Origin: Anastatus disparis
Taxonomy: Eukaryota; Arthropoda; Insecta; Hymenoptera; Eupelmidae
Direction: 5' to 3'
Length of the DNA stretch: 64,000 nt
Assembly: GCA_017163975.1 (NCBI GenBank)
Contig: JAFFSR010000301.1
Span: 2,833,001 to 2,897,000, forward strand
In this document: piece by piece, positions 23,475-33,548 of the stretch
Numbering within the stretch: position 1 is the stretch's first letter
Layout: each line of letters opens with the position of its first letter
Made by a program: the position numbers and the translations under genes
Notes under the pieces: model-generated
Databases searched by the model: none
What the model was told of the DNA's origin: nothing
What the model saw: the letters and a program-made list of their open reading frames with translations, nothing else

Positions 23475-24566
23475 CCCTACTGAAAATATTGTATGAACTC
23501 TTATGTAATCGCCTATGAAATATATGTATTCGTTCAATTTTGAAAATAAAATAAATATATGTGAGATCTCATGTCAGATCGTACATATATTTATTTTATT
23601 TTAAAAATTTAACGAATATACATTTGATTTCATATGCGATCTCATAGGCCATTTCATGTGAGATCTCATATGCAATCTCGTATGCGATCTCATATGTGAT
23701 CTCACATGGAATCTCTTATATATTTTATTCAATTTAAAAAATTTGAAAAAGATATTTATTACTTTTTTATTTTTTTTCGGCTTGTTCTTTAAATTTTGAC
23801 AAATTTTGACACTAGCTATATTAATACCATCATTCTAGTTAAAATGAAAAATCCTTTGGAGCTGTTATTTTTTTATGAACTTAGATCACAAATTAGACAT
23901 CAAAGTTGACAAACCTATCCTCAAAATACTATAAATTGAAAACGTGTACATAACTTTTCAAATATAAGATTTCGGTAGATTTCTGTAGTTGTCTGCACTC
24001 AAGTTGAATCCTATTACTTTTTTTTTGAAGTGAAAAAACCCGAATAAATTTGTGAATACACAAATTCTGTACATACCTTTGTATACAAACGGCATCGCTC
24101 CAGACCTCACTGAAAAGTGATGGACTTCTCGAGTGTAAAAGGCGATATGCATAATTGTAGTGACTAGTATCTTAACTATTACTTGTAAATAACGTCTAAA
24201 TCTTCGTAAAAAATTTGTTTCTATTATTATTCAATCGCCAAGTATAATTACGCTCGAATATTTTTAAAACCATAATCCATAATAGTATGCTTTAGGTACC
24301 GATTGTTTTGTAGATGTAGTGTAGAATTATTTAATTGTAATTTTATTAATATATATGAATAAATTGAATTATAGACCAAAATTTAGATTTTAGATTTGTT
24401 GACATTGATTACAACTATAAGTGTAGGAAAAAATCAAATTTTTTCCCGATACCCGATCTCACATGAAATCTCACATGAGATCTCACGTGAGATCTCATAT
24501 GAGTTCTTATATGAGATCTCGTTTCATTTTCAATCGTGAGATCTCATGTCATTTTTTTCAGTAGGG
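23475..24566 (-). mobile_element. CCCTACTG-ended element, right-arm copy
   Basis: Starts CCCTACTGAAAATATT and ends TTTTTTCAGTAGGG, 1.09 kb, without the insertions seen in the left-arm copy. GAGATCTC/CATATG palindromes fill 23550-23720 and 24455-24550. Confidence 0.8.
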
Positions 24567-24786
24567 CACACGTAGAAAAATATAAAAAAGTATTATTTAT
24601 GACGTATAAAATTATGTACCGTAAGTACCAATTTTCCAATCGATACCAAAATTTAATTACATATTCTATTACAAGAAACGAGTAATTTAAGCCCCCATTG
24701 AAGTGTGTGCTACTCCAGAAACTTGTATTATAGACTTTTCAATTGTTGTCAGGTCGACATCTCAAAATGAAAAAGTTCCAGAGATA

Positions 24787-24898
24787 TCCCCATATACAAA
24801 TGAGTTATCATAAGATATCCTACATGGGAACTCATATGAGATATCATATAAGATATCATTGGAGATATCATATAGGATATCATATAAGATATCATTTA
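24787..24898. repeat. 12-bp palindromic minisatellite (GATATCATATAA)n
   Basis: Repeated GATATC and CATATG-like palindromes at ~12 bp spacing, for example GATATCATATAAGATATCAT. It is the target into which the SINE at 24899 inserted. Confidence 0.7.
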
Positions 24899-25240
24899 TA
24901 GGAGCGCGGTGGCGTAACGGATAGAGCTCTTGCCTTCAACGCAGTGGGCACGGGTTCGAATCCTGGCCAGGCACCTCTGACTTTTTTTTCGAAAGAAAAT
25001 TAGTGTATGTGCTACCCATATCGCGACTCTTAAGAAATCTGGCCTCATTGAGTATCGGTTGATTGTTGGTCACAAAAGTGGCTGACCATCCATCGGTAGT
25101 CAAAGTTTCCGGTATGGCGGTGTCTGACAGTCTAGCCTGATGTAATGTGTTAAACGGTTCCGGGCTGGGCTCCCTCGACATCTCCATAGAAAAAGGTTAA
25201 TTATATAGAGGATAACAATATCCTTTATATATTAATCTTT

Positions 25241-25269
<29 letters not shown>
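24899..25269 (+). mobile_element. Full-length tRNA-derived SINE
   Basis: Begins GGAGCGCGGTGGCGTAACGG with a box A (GTGGCGTAACGGATAGAGC) and a canonical box B (GGGTTCGAATCC, 24952-24963), a ~250 bp unique body, and a poly(A) tail of ~27 A (25244-25270). It is bracketed by a 13-bp target duplication AAGATATCATTTA (24886-24898 and 25270-25282), which shows L1/non-LTR-mediated retroposition and a fairly recent insertion. The head resembles a tRNA but lacks a complete cloverleaf. Confidence 0.92.
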
Positions 25270-25273
<4 letters not shown>

Positions 25274-25282
25274 TATCATTTA

Positions 25283-25290
<8 letters not shown>

Positions 25291-25326
<36 letters not shown>
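25291..25326. repeat. (AT)n microsatellite
   Basis: Eighteen AT dinucleotides immediately 3' of the SINE target duplication. Confidence 0.9.
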
Positions 25327-25329
<3 letters not shown>

Positions 25330-25331
<2 letters not shown>

Positions 25332-26310
25332 GATGAGTTATAATCTGATATCTTATATGAAATCTCATATGAGTTCTCATATGAGATCGCATATGACATA
25401 CTATTCAATTATAATACATACCCTACTGAAAATATTATATAAGCTATCAAGTGAGATCTCATATGCGATCTCATATACGATCTCATATTAAATGTCACAT
25501 GAGATTTTATATGATTTTTTGGTATGCAAACTCAAATGAGATTCCACATGAGATCTCATATAAGATCGCATATATTTATAAAAAATTTTAAATTTAAATA
25601 AAATATATGAGAGGTCCCATGTGAGATCACATATGAGACCGCATATGAGACCGCATATAAGATCGCCTATGAGATCGCAAATAAGATCTCATATATATTC
25701 ATTTAATTCCAAAAATAAAATAAAATATATGTGAGATGTCACATGAAATCGCATATGAGATGCCATTTACTTTTTTTGAATTTTAAAAATAAAATAAAAT
25801 ATATGCGAGAGCTTACATGTGCTCTCATATGTGATCTCACATATGAAAGATATTTTATTTCATTTTTAAAATTAAACAAAATTAATGAGATCTCATATGC
25901 GATCTCACATGAGATCTCACATATATTTATTTTATTTTTAAAATTCAACGAATATATATGAGATCTAATATGTGATCTCGTAGGCGATCTTATATGTGAT
26001 TTTACATGGGATCTCTCATATATTTTATTTGAATTCAAAATTTTTTTTTAAATATATGAGATCTTATATGAGATCTCATGTGAGATCTTATACAAGATTG
26101 CGTTTCAAAAACTAATATGAAATCTTATGTGACAACCTTTATGAGATTGCATATGAGATCGCATATGAGATCTTGTATAATATTTTCAGTAGGGTATGTA
26201 CAATGTATCATTTATGTGATATCATTGAATTATAATACATACATGCAAATGGTTTATCATATGAGAACTCACATGAGATCTTACGTGAGATTTCATATGA
26301 TAACTAATTA
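25330..26310. repeat. GAGATCTCATAT 12-mer palindromic array
   Basis: Dense runs of GAGATCTC and CATATG in 12-bp register on both sides of and inside the MITE 25431-26194. Every strand reads as the same repeat because the unit is its own complement. ORFs such as 25739-26038 and 26117-26311 (MKSHMRCH-type proteins) are artefacts of it. Confidence 0.8.
25431..26194. mobile_element. CCCTACTG-ended MITE (764 bp)
   Basis: CCCTACTGAAAATATTATA at the left matches TATAATATTTTCAGTAGGG at the right, flanked by TA (25429-25430 and 26195-26196). It is the compact version of the elements in the palindrome arms. Non-coding. Confidence 0.85.
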
Positions 26311-26319
26311 GTATGTATG

Positions 26320-27260
26320 CTGAATTCTCCGAAAATTGTTCGATTCACGAAAAAAAAATTTTTTTGTTAATTTTTAAAAATGTATATTACTTTTATACTA
26401 ATATCTTGTATTTGTATTAACAAATACTGTTGATATCAAATTTGATCTTAAATACTCATGTGCTCTACAAAATCGGTATTCTATGTTAAAGGAGGTTACT
26501 TTGTTTTAACGGAGTTTACGTAACTATAAAAAAATAAAATCTTACAAAATAATAACTTTTATTGTTTACTTAAGGATAGAGTTATTTTATATAACATTCA
26601 GAATCAACAAATTGTAGTGAAATAGTAATTTTTGCAATACGTAATAATTTTGAAAAATAACGTAATTTTGTAAAACAATTCATAATAAAATTTATAATAA
26701 AACAATTTATAAGAAATTTATAATAAAATTTAACAAAATAATTGCTTCTGTACAAGTTAGCATATTATAATTATAATTCATAATTATTTAAATTATTCAT
26801 TAGTTCAGTAGTTATTACTACTTTTTGTTATAAACTTTTCTTCTTATTATAAACTCTACTTTTTTTTTTTCTTTTCGTTGTCCACCTTACATTTTTTATT
26901 CAGTACGCTTATTAACTGGGAATTACTTATGCTATTATGAGTACACTTTCCTCTACGAGAGCTCCTAATATTAAATTGGAGACACATAATCACGCATGTA
27001 CTCGCGCTTATTTTTAATAATATCTCGCGTTCAAGATCTGTCATTAATTTCTAGAGAATAACTTTTCTTTTAAGTTTTTATTTTGTCGTACTATTATTGC
27101 AGAAACTTGACTGTTCAACAAATAATTCAAAACTTAATTTAATCATACTTATAATAAACCCAATGCAAACAAGAGGACGAAAGTAAGTCACTTCAACTAT
27201 GTCTGCTTATGAGGGAACTCTCTGTTTGTCAACATAAAGCATACAAGCGATTGATGCGCT
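26320..27260. other. Unassigned AT-rich region
   Basis: No supported ORF or repeat. The minus-strand ORF at 26856-27044 is short and has no recognisable domain. Confidence 0.5.
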
Positions 27261-27262
27261 TA

Positions 27263-27527
27263 CACTGAAAAAAATAAGTTACATGAACTCGAAAATCTTG
27301 AAAAATTACCATTTGGGAGATATGAAGTCTTATCAGCTTATTTATTAAACAGATTTAAGTTGGGCCTCAGGATATTCAACTTTTGTTTTAACAACAATAG
27401 CGATTGTTTTAGCCACCCCAATTCTGTTTGGTTACCTAATGCGAAAAGAACCCAAGAGGCGCTGCTTCGCTCACTAAAGTTATAGTAACTTAACTCCCTA
27501 ATACGCGTTAATTTGTTTTTTCCAGTG
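27263..27527. mobile_element. Candidate TA-flanked MITE
   Basis: CACTGAAAAAAATAA and TTTTTTCCAGTG form a ~14 bp imperfect TIR, with TA on both sides (27261-27262 and 27528-27529). Short TIRs and no second copy in the window limit confidence. Confidence 0.45.
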
Positions 27528-27585
27528 TAGCTATATAACACGCATTATGCAAACAAAGATAAAACGCAAAATATACCACTTTTAA

Positions 27586-27818
27586 CCCTTTCAGTCACAG
27601 GAGCCACTATAGTGGCACTCTTTCTCATTTTCTTTTTTTTATTGTTTGATTCGCACTTTAAGTTTAATCTTTATTCGTTTTGAATTTTCATATAAATGAG
27701 TGTTCATTTTATAAGTATCATATGATATATTTTGAATATATGATTGTAAATAAATCTAAAAAATTAATGTTTGATAGAAAATACGTGTTTTTGCGAAAAT
27801 AATTCGTGACTGAAAGGG
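27586..27818. mobile_element. CCCTTTCAG TTAA MITE, copy 1
   Basis: 233 bp with ends CCCTTTCAGTCACAGGAGCC and CGTGACTGAAAGGG, flanked by TTAA (27582-27585 and 27819-27822). CCCTTT termini and TTAA target are typical of piggyBac. A near-identical copy lies at 45891-46124. Non-coding. Confidence 0.92.
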
Positions 27819-27851
27819 TTAAGATAATTAAATATAATTACTACTTTATCA

Positions 27852-28352
27852 TATTAAAGTGAAGAATTAAGACTTTTTTTTTCTTACGTGAATATCTTTT
27901 GCATTATTGTCACATACATACACACGTGCACCTTTAATATACACATACACATACATACACATATACACATACACACATGCACACATACACACACATACAC
28001 ACATACATATACACACATACACATACACACACATACACATACACATACACACATACACGCATACACACATACATACATATACACATATCCATCACATACA
28101 CTTACTCATATACACATACACACATGCACAATATCCGTCACTCCGTCTCCGTCTCAGTGTCTCCATCACCGTCTCTCAGTCTCCATCTCTCCGTCTCTGT
28201 CTTTCCGTCTCCGTCTCCGTCTTTCCGTCTCCGTTTCTCCGTCTCCGTTTTTCTATCTCCCTTTCTTCGTCTCTCCGTCTATCTGTAATTACAATTATAT
28301 TAAAGTGAAGAATCAAAACTTTTTTTCCCGAGAATATCTTTTGCATAATTGT

Positions 28353-28360
<8 letters not shown>
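27852..28360. repeat. Duplicated 60-mer flanking microsatellites
   Basis: The phrase TTAAAGTGAAGAAT...AATATCTTTTGCATAATTGT occurs at 27852-27915 and again at 28302-28360. Between them are a (CACATA)n block (27911-28130) and a (CTCCGT)n pyrimidine block (28132-28285). The long ORFs here are microsatellite translations. Confidence 0.85.

Positions 28361-28432
<72 letters not shown>
28358..28432. repeat. (AT)n microsatellite
   Basis: About 37 AT dinucleotides ending at the putative Helitron terminus. Confidence 0.95.
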
Positions 28433-28433
<1 letters not shown>

Positions 28434-28500
28434 TAGGGCGGGGTACCCCCTGCTCGTTCCGCTCGCCAACCCCCGTAAAGATGGGGTGATTTATGATGGA
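28433..28500 (-). mobile_element. Probable Helitron 3' terminus
   Basis: On the minus strand the sequence ends GGGGTACCCCGCCCTAG followed by T and an AT array. That is a short GC palindrome a few bases before a CTAG end with insertion next to T, the classical Helitron 3' signature. The Helitron Rep/helicase gene on the same strand lies at 43.5-47.3 kb, so both may belong to one element now split by nested insertions. Confidence 0.5.
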
Positions 28501-29380
28501 CCTCCTGCTGCATATTTCATGTATATCTTATTAATCATAGGTCACATTATATTACTTTAAATAATATTTTTTTTCTATATTTAAAAAAAAATTAATAATT
28601 TATTTTCTAATTTTTTAAATTATTTTATAATAAATATGTTTTACATATATATGTTATATATTGCTTATAAGTTATACATTAACTAAAAATATTATGTTAT
28701 ATATTTTTAATATCTAATACTTATTTAATCTACTTTATAATATACTTGATTTTATTTTTAAAAATGTAATTTTACATTTAATTGTTTATCTATACAAAAG
28801 ACAAGACATGGTCTTGAATAACGACTTTCCACACCACCTTATATTTCAAACTTCAGTTAATATTATGATGAATTGCATTTATTTATTTAATTTTATTTTA
28901 TAAAATTATTCAATTTTTAAATATAATTTTTAATTTATCTAATGTATTTTAATTTTGTGAAATATGGAGGTACCGTTATGGCGTGTTAGATTTTTTGATT
29001 AATGGAAACCTTCACCAGGAGCCTTAAAAACCACTTTGTTTTGTTGTTATAAGATATCATGTTATATATTTATAATATAATTCATTTTATGTATTGTACA
29101 TGAATAAAAATATTGATATTATATAAAATATAAATAAAAAAATAACATATCAATAAAATTATATTAATGATCAAAGTTATAATAAAATTTTTAAATAATT
29201 ACTTTTGATAAAAATGTTGTCAATATTATTATTGATATATCATAATGTTTATTTATGTCTGAAGATTTATAGGATTATTTTAGTATGATTCCTTTTTTAT
29301 ATCTTTTTGACTTAATTCATATTTTATAAGATATATCAAAAATTTTTTACTGAAATTCAAAAATCTTTTTATTTTAATAT
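28501..29380. other. AT-rich region, probable Helitron interior
   Basis: No supported ORF. 29240-29380 resembles 42630-42760 (shared TTTTATAAGATATATCA and neighbouring phrases), consistent with internal repeats of one Helitron or with two related copies. Confidence 0.4.
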
Positions 29381-30145
29381 TGTCACGGTATTTTACTGTG
29401 TTCGAATCTTGCGCGCTTAGGCAAAAATAAACGATACGTGCTCAGTCATATACCTCGTCTAAATTACGTGAAGAAGCACGTAACTTGACGAGCAGCGCAC
29501 GCGCGAAGAGCAAGAAAGCCACGAGGCGCGTCAGAACGTTTCCGGAGTTTCATCAGCGCACACGTTGGCTTATATATTCCTGCCCTGTGCGGCAGACATT
29601 TTCTAACGGCCTACAAGCACGCATCATAGTCGCATCCCTTGGCTTTATTTAAGTTTTAACTTAATCAATACGTTGGTGTAGTGCCGTATATAGTTTTTGT
29701 AGAAAAGGTAAAAAGGCGATCGCAGCCGCGAGGAGAAATCAGCATCATCCTCTGGTTGTGAGTAACTGATTTGGCTGTCTCCGACGAGTCGCAGCGATCA
29801 GGAAATCTTTTTCTACTTGGATGTTCTCTTCGAGCCTCAGCGACCGGGTTGTGACGTACTGTATCTACGTTGGCCGACGTCGGCAAATATTTGTTACACG
29901 TGTATAAGAAGCTGTTACGCGCTGTAAGTTATCTGTAAGTTGTTTGTAATATTTCGTTAACTAGAAGTTTCTCACCTCGAAGAAACTTCTAGTGTTAAAA
30001 GTATACGCGTTCATTAGAACGTATAAAGTATTTTAGTTCGCGTCGCGTCCTTCTCCATAGCTATCTCTTTCTAAAAAATAGTTTTATTAAATATAGAGAA
30101 TCGTTGTATTACTTAATTATTACTTGATTACTAATTACACTTAAA
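29381..30145 (+). mobile_element. LTR-like segment, right end unclear
   Basis: Begins TGTCACGGTATTTTACTG, is far more GC-rich than its surroundings, and has a TATA-like CTTATATATTCCTGCC near 29570, typical of an LTR promoter on +. A clean CA end with matching target duplication was not found; the right end may be cut by the non-LTR element that follows. No ORF of note (the minus ORF at 29665-29886 is probably a shadow). Confidence 0.42.
29960..29993. promoter_or_regulatory. Perfect 13-bp hairpin with HSE-like dyads
   Basis: ACTAGAAGTTTCT and AGAAACTTCTAGT pair around an 8-nt loop. Each arm contains GAAnnTTC, the core of heat-shock elements. Regulatory function is inferred only. Confidence 0.4.
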
Positions 30146-30649
30146 TTCTTTATTTTGTATTTTTGCTTTACTATTTTTCTTTTAATAAATTCAAGTTTAA
30201 TGTAAAGACTTTATCTTATTTATTCTATTATAATAGATATTTATTTTATATGACTCGATATAAAGCAAAATTGAAATTATTTTATAATTAGATTACTATT
30301 TTAAGTAGACAATTAAGTTTATCACATAAAGATGAAAGTAAAGTATTAAATTTGAAATAAAGGTCAACAATAAACCTATGCAGCATTTTTATCATTATCA
30401 CTTTCGTACCAGCGCAGAAAGCAACCATTAAGGACTGCATTTTATAACTGTAGTAGAGCATAGCTTGAATACATAGACAACGCTCTTCAAGCATCCAACG
30501 TGCCATGCCACTCAGTGCGCTTATCATTAAGGAACTTGCTCATTAGTCTCGCTTTGACAACCCGGGTCAACCCAGCTCCAAAACCAGGAAATAGATTGAC
30601 ATTATTATTTATGAAGTTAGATGCTGAGGAGACAAAAGAATTTAACATC

Positions 30650-33527
30650 ACAGCAGTGCGTACAACCGGGCAAATGAGCAATCTCGCAGGAAGTCTATTT
30701 GATGACCTAACTCTGTATCTATGTTTGCACGGAGGAACTTAGAAGCTAAATATGGTGGATTTTGGTAAGACACAATAGCATGAGCTAGTGCCATTTTGAA
30801 GTAGAGCCGCCTATTTTTAACCGATATCCAACCAAGTTTGAGGCGAAAAGGAGTGACCCTATCCTGCCTCCCAATATTACCGAATACGAATCTGACACAC
30901 ACATTAAGCGCACGATGAAGTTTAAGATTCAGAATTTGAGGAAGATCATCATAAACCACACAACAGTAGTCAAGAATCGGAAAGATCAACGCCTCAACCA
31001 GTTCCTTCCTAACCTTTCTGAATAATGCATGTCTATGAAACTTAAGAGACTGCAGAGTACCAAAGATTCGACCAACTATCGAGTTAACTTGTCTGTTCCA
31101 GTTTAATGTACTGGTTATCCAGACTCCCAAGTTTTTAACGATATCTGTGTGAGGAATGGACACACCATTTAGAAGAATAGGTGGGCATAATAGTCGATCA
31201 ATTCTAGCCATAAATTGTTCAGTGCCCAAGAACATAGCCTGCATCTTGGTAGGATTCAAAGTGAGTTCATTGTCATTCGCCCACAGCAGACCACAGCAGC
31301 AACCTCATGGTTCACGAGGTTAATCTCCTTCTCCAAATTTGCCGGTGGAAACGAGTGATAAAGCTGGAGATCGTCAGCAAAAAAAATTATGTTCAGCCTT
31401 ATTCAGACTCAAAGAAAGATCATTGATGAATATTGAGAACAATAATGGACCAAGAACACTACCCTGTGGCACACCAGCCGAACACGTGACCCAATCCCCA
31501 ATTTGGTTCTCTAGATCAGGAACAGAGTAGTATATATTCCTTAGATAAGATGCAAACCAGCGTATAACCGTATCTGAGGAATTAAGAGAACGAATTTTAT
31601 GAAGAAGACGCAAATGAGGTACTGTGTCGAAGGCTTTTGAAAAGTCAAATTAGAGTAGTACAGTTATCATTCTCTTGTCGATCGCAAGACGGACATCTTC
31701 CAAAAGCTTTAAGAGTGCTGTCTGAGTGCTATTTGACTTTCGAAAACCTGTCTGGAGAGAATCAAGCAGGTCATTTCTCTCTATATGAGCATACATTTGT
31801 GAATGAACAACCCTTTCGAGAACCTTAGAAATTTCACAAAGTTTAGCAATAGGTCGCGTCTGGGAGGGAGAGTCAATTTTATTAGACTTAGCCAACGGCA
31901 GAAGAAATGCTCCCTTCCAAGCATCGGGAAATATACCAGATGACAAAGACAGATTCACAATTGAGTTTAGGTGTGGAGATAAAGAATCCTGAGAGATTTT
32001 CAACATATCAGTCGCAAGATCATCAGGGCCTACTGCTTTAGATAAAGCAAGACGTAAAAAAGAGTCAGCCACAGAGCAGTCAACCTCTGCGAACTCAAAG
32101 ACAGGTAGGTCGTTGCGTATTGGTACAGCAAGAACTTTATTAATCTCGCTGTCTGAGAGAGCCGTTGATGATGACGAGACCGACGTATAATGAGTCAGAA
32201 GTGTTTTAGATGAGAAATACTGTAGTGGTGAGGGAAGAATCTTACTAGAGAGCCCAATTTTGCGTAGTGTTATCGATCGATTTGAAGAGTTCAACGAGGT
32301 AGACAATCGATTAGATATGTATTCGTTTTTGGCCGTGTCAAAGGCATTTGAGACCTCTCCACGAAGTCTTCGATAGTGAGCTAAAGATAACATAGAACCA
32401 GAGCGAACAGCTGAACGATATGCTCTATCACGATCCTTCATTTGAGCACGAATATCAGAAGTTACCCAGGGTTTTTTCTTAATCATTAGATTACGAGATT
32501 TAAGAGGTGCACATTTATCGAACGACGAAACAAGGACAGAAGACAAATCATTTACCAGACCATTAATGAGTTCATTTTTTGAACCAGAAGTCGCATGGCT
32601 CACTTGCGATTTTAGTAAGAGATTACGGGAAATATTTTCATTTAAGCTAACACGATTTAAATTAGAAAAGTTTCTATAGAAGATTTTTCTCGTTGTATTT
32701 GGTAGTTTATATGCTCTAAATGTGATTGAAATAAGATCATGACCTGCAATAAAAGGTGCTGATGTTTTGCTATACGATAACAGAGAGCTGTCATCATTGA
32801 TGATGAATAAATCAATCCATGTATGGCAAGAATAATTAGTAGTTAAAGTGTGATGAGTGGGTTCAGATGGAACCACATAAAGAGCCAACGAATCAATAGC
32901 TGAGCGAAAAGTGTCAGCAGAGTAACTATTAGTTAACAAATTTATATTAAAATCACCAGTTGTGACAACATTTTTATAAGAAGGTAAATATGTAGAAAGT
33001 AAATTAAGAAATTCCTCAGGAAAAATCGCCTTTGGACGTAAGTAAACCATTGCAAATAAAAGTTTTTCCATGCCAAAAGATATCTCAGCTATAATATACT
33101 CTGCAGTGTTATTAAAGACAGGGTCTGATTGTGCCAAAATATTGACCTTAAGAAAATCACGAGCATAAAACCCTACTCCACCACCTGATTTGACAATTCT
33201 ATCTAACCTAAAAAAGTTGTAGTGATCTATAGAGATCACGGAGCTATCATCGAGCTCTGTTAAGTATGTTTCAGTAACTGCAAAAATATCAGTTTTATTC
33301 GACGTAATGTGGTTTTCAATAGCTGAGAAATGAGTCCTAATTCTATTGACATTGGCATGTGAAATAACAAGGTTATGTGGAAGATCAGAATTATAATGGG
33401 TTGAAGAATTGTGACTATTATCAGAAATGCAGTGCGGAGATAAAATGGAAGAATTTGAACCTAATTTAGAACATGTGCTGTTAGAACAGCGGTTTACCGA
33501 TGCATTTAAAGAGGTGAGTGAGCTCAC
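30650..33527 (-). pseudogene. Non-LTR ORF2: endonuclease-RT, broken
   Basis: The first 625 residues are open. The AP endonuclease occupies about residues 50-270 (HANVNRIRTH, VTETYL, VVTTGDFNINLL, FIAGHDLISI for the N, E, D-N and D-H catalytic sites), followed by a linker and the RT start (RPIAKLCEISKVLER, QTGFRKSNSTQTALL). A TAA stop interrupts just before FDFSKAFDT, the first palm motif. The next segment (31613-31374) has AGVPQGSVLGPLLF, then a frameshift in a T run just ahead of the FADD box. A third frameshift near 31290 precedes the C-terminal region (31259-30648: LGVWITSTLNWNRQV, LDYCCVVYDD). All catalytic motifs are present, but the frame is not. Confidence 0.9.
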
Positions 33528-33548
33528 CGCAAGAGAGCCATGGAGTCC

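Larger units (their letters stand above)
13618..24566. mobile_element. Giant concentric palindrome / composite foldback
   Basis: The two ends are inverted (CCCTACTGAAAAAAATGACA at left, its complement at right) and inverted homology can be followed through to an axis near 21376. The right arm is ~3.2 kb. The left arm is ~7.7 kb because it contains extra blocks: 14168-15205, 15515-16250, 16777-19198 and 19888-20411. The right arm has its own extra block at 22030-22262. From outside in, each arm holds a CCCTACTG-ended element, a tRNA-like SINE fragment, a short exon-like ORF and half of a GGGACG-ended foldback. The flanks fit a 2-bp CA duplication. It could be one composite transposon or an inverted segmental duplication. 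Confidence 0.85.

Noticed and set aside
13618..24566. Simple assembly artefact (mirror contig)
   Set aside because: The arms differ by several insertions with proper target duplications and by scattered substitutions, which a pure fold-back artefact would not show; raw reads would still settle it.
24901..24975. A tRNA gene
   Set aside because: Boxes A and B are present, but the sequence continues into a SINE body with poly(A) and TSD, and no complete cloverleaf forms.
25330..26310. CRISPR-like array of regularly spaced short repeats
   Set aside because: Eukaryotic context, the 12-bp unit is continuous with no spacers, and it lies within MITE termini.
27867..28469. Several ORFs of 66-182 codons rich in Thr-His-Ile-Tyr or Ser-Pro-Ser
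   Set aside because: They translate (CACATA)n, (CTCCGT)n and (AT)n microsatellites in all frames; no gene-like composition.
29381..30145. Full solo LTR with defined right end
   Set aside because: No CA end with a repeat of the left flank (AATAT) was found.
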